Assembly (NCBI GenBank): GCA_937967425.1
Contig: CALBST010000262.1
Coordinates: forward strand, 1-16,292
Direction of reading: 5' to 3'
DNA length: 16,292 nucleotides
DNA from: an uncultured Caulobacteraceae bacterium
GTDB taxonomy: Bacteria; Pseudomonadota; Alphaproteobacteria; Caulobacterales; TH1-2
A program made the position numbers and the translations under genes. The notes under the pieces are model-generated. The model saw nothing but the letters and a program-made list of their open reading frames with translations. It was not told the origin of the DNA and did not search any database. This document shows positions 14,542-16,292 of this stretch, in pieces. The first letter of the stretch is position 1; each line of letters starts with the position of its first letter.

Positions 14542-14730
14542 ATGACCTACGCATCGTCAGAACTCAAGCGCGTCAATTCACGCGTCAATGCAGCCAGCAT
14601 CGCGACAAGAGTCGCGCGCAAAACGGGCGAAGTCGATAAGGTGGCCGTGCTTGCCTTGCTTAGCGCCGTTGCGGTGTTTGCGCCTTTCGCGCTGGCCGTC
14701 CTCAAGCAAGCGGCCCGGATTTTTGCCTAG
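14542..14730 (+). CDS. Small single-pass membrane protein
   Basis: The 62-residue protein begins MTYASSELKRVNSRVNAA and has one clear hydrophobic helix at about residues 36-57 (VAVLALLSAVAVFAPFALAVLK), preceded by a basic, polar head that would stay in the cytoplasm. I do not recognise a family. Codon choice (G/C third positions) looks like a real gene, though the ribosome site is weak (GGGA about 20 bases upstream, GGA nearer). It converges on the small gene ending at 14761. It could be a small membrane regulator; function is unknown. Confidence 0.55.
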   Translation: MTYASSELKRVNSRVNAASIATRVARKTGEVDKVAVLALLSAVAVFAPFALAVLKQAARIFA

Positions 14731-14760
14731 CAGCGCGTTGATTCAAGCGAGACTAGTCCC

Positions 14761-15012
14761 TCAACTGGCGGCGTCGGCTCGGCTGGCGTGCACGACGGGA
14801 CCGCCGCCGCGCGCGGCGAGCGCAGCCACCGAAAGGTGGAGCGCTCGGCGCAAAGCGCTGGGATCGGTCCGCGACAGGGAGGGATCGTTGCGAAGCAGGG
14901 TCCGCAGCGCCTTGTGTGCGATCAAGTGAGCCTTGTTGGCGTCGTCGGTCATGGCTCGCGCAAGCCCAACAAGGCGCTCGCCAATTGCCACGACCCGTGC
15001 GGCCAACAGCAT
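14761..15012 (-). CDS. Unrecognised 83-residue helical protein
   Basis: Read from ATG 15012 with AAAGGAAG just upstream, a good ribosome site. The sequence is helical and arginine/alanine-rich: RVVAIGERLVGLARAMTDD (6-24), then ANKAHLIAHKALRTLLRND and a second helix DPSALRRALHLSVAALAARG. The middle weakly recalls region 2 of ECF sigma factors, which is too thin for a call; the protein is too short to be a working sigma factor. There is no membrane helix. Codon use supports a gene. It diverges from the gene at 15156. Confidence 0.6.
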   Translation of the reverse strand: MLLAARVVAIGERLVGLARAMTDDANKAHLIAHKALRTLLRNDPSLSRTDPSALRRALHLSVAALAARGGGPVVHASRADAAS

Positions 15013-15155
15013 GGACTTCCTTTCTTGCTTGGCTCGGCTGCTGATCGGCTGGCTCGCTTGTTTCTAGGAACGGCAGCCCATTCTATCCGGTGCGTGGGTC
15101 GCGGACTTGCGAATTGTCATGCGGGGCAGTTGCGTCCGGGGCCAAAATTGGCGCT

Positions 15156-15425
15156 ATGGCGGAGATTAACTCCTTCGACGTTCTGTCCAGTCGCCTCGAT
15201 GCGCTGGAGCGCGAGCTCACGCAGTTCCACGGCACGCATCACAACCCGGAGAACAGCACATTACTGCGTCGGCTGCGAGCGCGTCAGGCTGAAATACGAG
15301 CCCGCATCGCCGACGCTCGGACGCGCGGCCAGGTGTGGGAGATGATCGGTCTCGAATTCGTCCGCGACTTCGACGCCCTCGCCGCCGAGGTGAGCGCAGC
15401 GATCGTGGGCGGCGCCGACGATTGA
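15156..15425 (+). CDS. Unrecognised 89-residue coiled-coil protein
   Basis: The protein starts MAEINSFDVLSSRLDALERE. Residues 10-60 have heptad-like hydrophobic spacing (LSSRLDALERELTQF, then LLRRLRARQAEIRARIADA), so it is probably a short coiled-coil dimer. A histidine-rich turn (HGTHHNPEN) lies between the helices. No ribosome site stands out before ATG 15156, so leaderless translation or a weak site is possible. I do not recognise a family. A - strand transcript from the FNR-type box at 15669, if not terminated, would run antisense across it. Confidence 0.6.
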   Translation: MAEINSFDVLSSRLDALERELTQFHGTHHNPENSTLLRRLRARQAEIRARIADARTRGQVWEMIGLEFVRDFDALAAEVSAAIVGGADD

Positions 15426-15461
15426 GCGCGCTAAGACCGTGGTGGACTGATCGATGAAGAC

Positions 15462-15480
15462 CATCCCGCTTATCGGGATG
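15462..15480. terminator. Possible terminator hairpin after the coiled-coil gene
   Basis: CATCCCG (15462-15468) and CGGGATG (15474-15480) form a seven-bp perfect stem with a five-base loop, 36 bases after the stop at 15425. No T-run follows on either strand, so intrinsic termination is unproven. It could end the coiled-coil transcript or the - strand RNA element transcript. Confidence 0.3.
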
Positions 15481-15540
15481 CTGCCGTAACGGCCGGACCG
15501 AAGCGCTAAAGCGTCCAGCAACGGCATCGGTTGTGTAATC

Positions 15541-15624
15541 GGCGCCCGCCAGCGCAGGGAAGGGACTCCAACTGGCGGGCGCCTAATCGTTCGACCTGCC
15601 TTTCATTGTTTTTCTGGGTCGAAC
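15541..15624 (-). ncRNA. Two-hairpin structured RNA element, copy 2 (candidate small RNA)
   Basis: Read on the - strand, GTTCGACC (15624-15617) pairs perfectly with GGTCGAAC (15596-15589), then GGCGCCCGCCAG (15583-15572) pairs with CTGGCGGGCGCC (15552-15541) around a C-rich 19-base loop (GTCCCTTCCC). AAAGGCAGGTCGA is shared with copy 1. The element begins 44 bases after an FNR-type box, about ten bases after the expected start. Unlike copy 1, no convincing gene follows in sense, so a free small RNA is more likely. C-rich loops could pair with G-rich ribosome sites such as GGGAGG, as in alphaproteobacterial small RNAs with CU-rich loops (inference). Confidence 0.6.
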
Positions 15625-15641
15625 GCCAATTTCGATGCCCC

Positions 15642-15647
15642 AAGATA
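15642..15647 (-). promoter_or_regulatory. -10-like TATCTT for RNA element copy 2
   Basis: On the - strand TATCTT matches TATAAT at four of six positions. Its centre (15644.5) is 31 bases from the centre of the box at 15669-15682, which is class II FNR spacing, giving a start near 15634. Confidence 0.45.
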
Positions 15648-15668
15648 GCGCGATGCCAAGGGGGGTAT

Positions 15669-15682
15669 TTGAGATTTATCAA
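15669..15682. promoter_or_regulatory. FNR/FixK-like box upstream of RNA element copy 2
   Basis: TTGAGATTTATCAA has a perfect ATCAA half-site and one mismatch in the other (TTGAG). The site and its ATTT spacer repeat the box at 11815-11828. It lies just after the DUF488 stop and points at the RNA element on the - strand. Confidence 0.65.
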
Positions 15683-15700
15683 GTAAAGTCGCATTGTTTG

Positions 15701-16069
15701 TCAGCGCCCCAGCAGGATTTCTCGCAAGGCGACGGCGTTGTTGTGCGCCTCATCGTGGGCGGCGTAGAGCAGGGTCACGACGCGGTCGCGGGCTGCGGCG
15801 CGCAGCTCGCTCAATGCTTCGTGTTGGCGGCTGAGTTCGGCGCCATAGCGCTTGCGAAACCCTAACCACCGCGAGGGCTTGTGATCGTACCAGACGCGGA
15901 GCCGATCACTTGGCGCCAAATCACGGAGCCAGCGGTTGATGGCTGCGGCCTCCTTGCTGAGTCCGCGGGGCCAGAGCCGATCGACGAGGATGCGCTCGCC
16001 GTCGCCCGCCGCTGGCGCTTCGTAGATGCGTTTTGTTCTCACATGCGCTGCGGGGATTCTGCAGCTCAT
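15701..16069 (-). CDS. DUF488 (YeaO-like) family protein
   Basis: The 122-residue protein has the family's core: RTKRIYEAP, GERILVDRLWPRGLSKE (about 24-40), INRWLRDLAPSDRLRVWYDHKPSRW (about 44-68), and RVVTLLYAAHDEAHNNAVAL near the end. The length is normal for the YeaO type. The biochemical role is unsettled; family members are small soluble proteins. The ATG overlaps the stop of the FNR-type regulator gene (ATGA), so the two are translationally coupled and probably serve one response. Downstream, 18 bases after its stop, lies the FNR-type box of RNA element copy 2. Confidence 0.9.
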   Translation of the reverse strand: MSCRIPAAHVRTKRIYEAPAAGDGERILVDRLWPRGLSKEAAAINRWLRDLAPSDRLRVWYDHKPSRWLGFRKRYGAELSRQHEALSELRAAARDRVVTLLYAAHDEAHNNAVALREILLGR

Positions 16070-16292
16070 GGCGCGGTTTCAAGCGGGGCCGATCTGGCGT
16101 GCTGCGTAGCGTGGACGCCGTCTCCCTCAGCCAGGGCTGCGAGCGCACGGCGGCGAACAATGATGAAATGATGCGCATCCGTCATGCGAAGCAGACCGTC
16201 GCGTTGAAAGCGGCTCAAAGCCCGGCTGATCGTTTCGATAGTGACGCCAAGATGGTCGGCGATGTCTGCGCGTGACATTTGCAGGGTAACGC
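16066..16292 (-). CDS. Crp/FNR-family regulator, C-terminal HTH part (partial)
   Basis: Only the last 74 or so codons are present; the sensor half lies beyond the window edge. Coding continues upstream of the first in-window methionine (VTLQMSRADIADHLG), as in the family. The helix-turn-helix reads ADIADHLGVTIETISRALSRFQRDGLL, and its recognition helix carries E-T-I-S-R, the residues FNR uses to read TTGAT half-sites. A beta wing follows (MTDAHHFIIVRR). The tail after the HTH is longer than in E. coli FNR by about 15 residues. Whether it is an oxygen sensor (FNR, with N-terminal cysteines), FixK or an NO sensor cannot be told here. It is a likely candidate reader of the boxes in the window. 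Confidence 0.9.
   Translation of the reverse strand, partial: VTLQMSRADIADHLGVTIETISRALSRFQRDGLLRMTDAHHFIIVRRRALAALAEGDGVHATQHARSAPLETAP

Noticed and set aside
14756..14775. Resemblance of CAACTGGCGGCG to stem 2 of the RNA element
   Set aside because: It lacks the pairing partner, stem 1 and a box, and is the end of a coding gene; a short chance match.
15261..15527. 88-residue frame on the - strand starting 14 bases after RNA element copy 2
   Set aside because: Over half of it is antisense to the better supported coiled-coil gene, it has no ribosome site and no family-like features; a non-coding transcript explains the promoter better.
15583..15606. Seven-residue frame (MKGRSND) within RNA element copy 2
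   Set aside because: The ATG is missing in copy 1, while the surrounding pairing is kept, so structure rather than a peptide is conserved.
15909..15918. Palindrome TTGGCGCCAA
   Set aside because: It lies inside the DUF488 coding region and does not fit the FNR half-site spacing.
1..16292. CRISPR array, tRNA, rRNA, complete insertion sequence or phage attachment site
   Set aside because: No regularly spaced direct repeats, no RNA gene folds recognised and no transposase or integrase coding sequence seen on either strand.

Overview
The window looks like a GC-rich alphaproteobacterial chromosome segment, possibly Caulobacterales/Hyphomonadaceae-like, although the genus cannot be fixed from sequence alone. 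It is organised around anaerobic or nitrate-dependent life. The pointers are a nar operon with a PpiC-type isomerase behind narI, an oxygen-independent class II ribonucleotide reductase, an NO-damage-repair hemerythrin, FNR/FixK-type boxes, and the DNA-binding end of an FNR-type regulator at the right edge.

Region 1 (1-4385, + strand) is a compact operon: the end of narH, narJ, an alginate-export-type outer-membrane porin, narI, a periplasmic-type PpiC isomerase, an unrecognised 98-residue protein and a hemerythrin. Most junctions are ATGA overlaps or gaps of a few bases. The porin between narJ and narI is unusual.

Region 2 (4388-9435) holds nrdJ (- strand) diverging from a YtfE/RIC-like hemerythrin gene. 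A perfect FNR palindrome lies between them, at class II spacing to a -10 whose predicted transcription start falls on the hemerythrin ATG. A second FNR/FixK-type box precedes a three-gene unit: two paralogous ferritin-fold proteins with complete di-iron ligand sets, and a four-cysteine zinc-ribbon protein. Four di-iron proteins therefore lie within about 5.3 kb, three of them behind FNR-type boxes.

Region 3 (9436-11094) contains a broken enolase-superfamily gene, a DEDDh exonuclease and a gene-free stretch of about 375 bases.

Region 4 (11095-16292) contains small regulators and metabolic genes: a lone PAS protein, a small DUF2188-like protein, a Rnk/GreA-like protein, an NAD-type glutamate dehydrogenase, three short uncharacterised genes, a DUF488 protein and the FNR-type regulator. 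It also carries two kinds of paired non-coding elements. The first is a two-hairpin RNA element present twice (11694-11771 and 15541-15624, both read on the - strand). In each copy it sits the same distance behind an FNR-type box, and its stems show compensatory changes. This is the best candidate for an undescribed system: an oxygen/NO-controlled small RNA or leader family. The second is a CCCCTAGC palindrome, also present twice (12323-12351 and 14349-14377).

A working model is that the FNR-type regulator at the right edge, or a relative, switches on the repair hemerythrin, the paired ferritin-like unit, the PAS protein and the structured RNAs when oxygen falls or nitrate respiration yields NO, while nrdJ supplies deoxynucleotides without oxygen. 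The regulatory links are inferred from box sequence and spacing, not shown.
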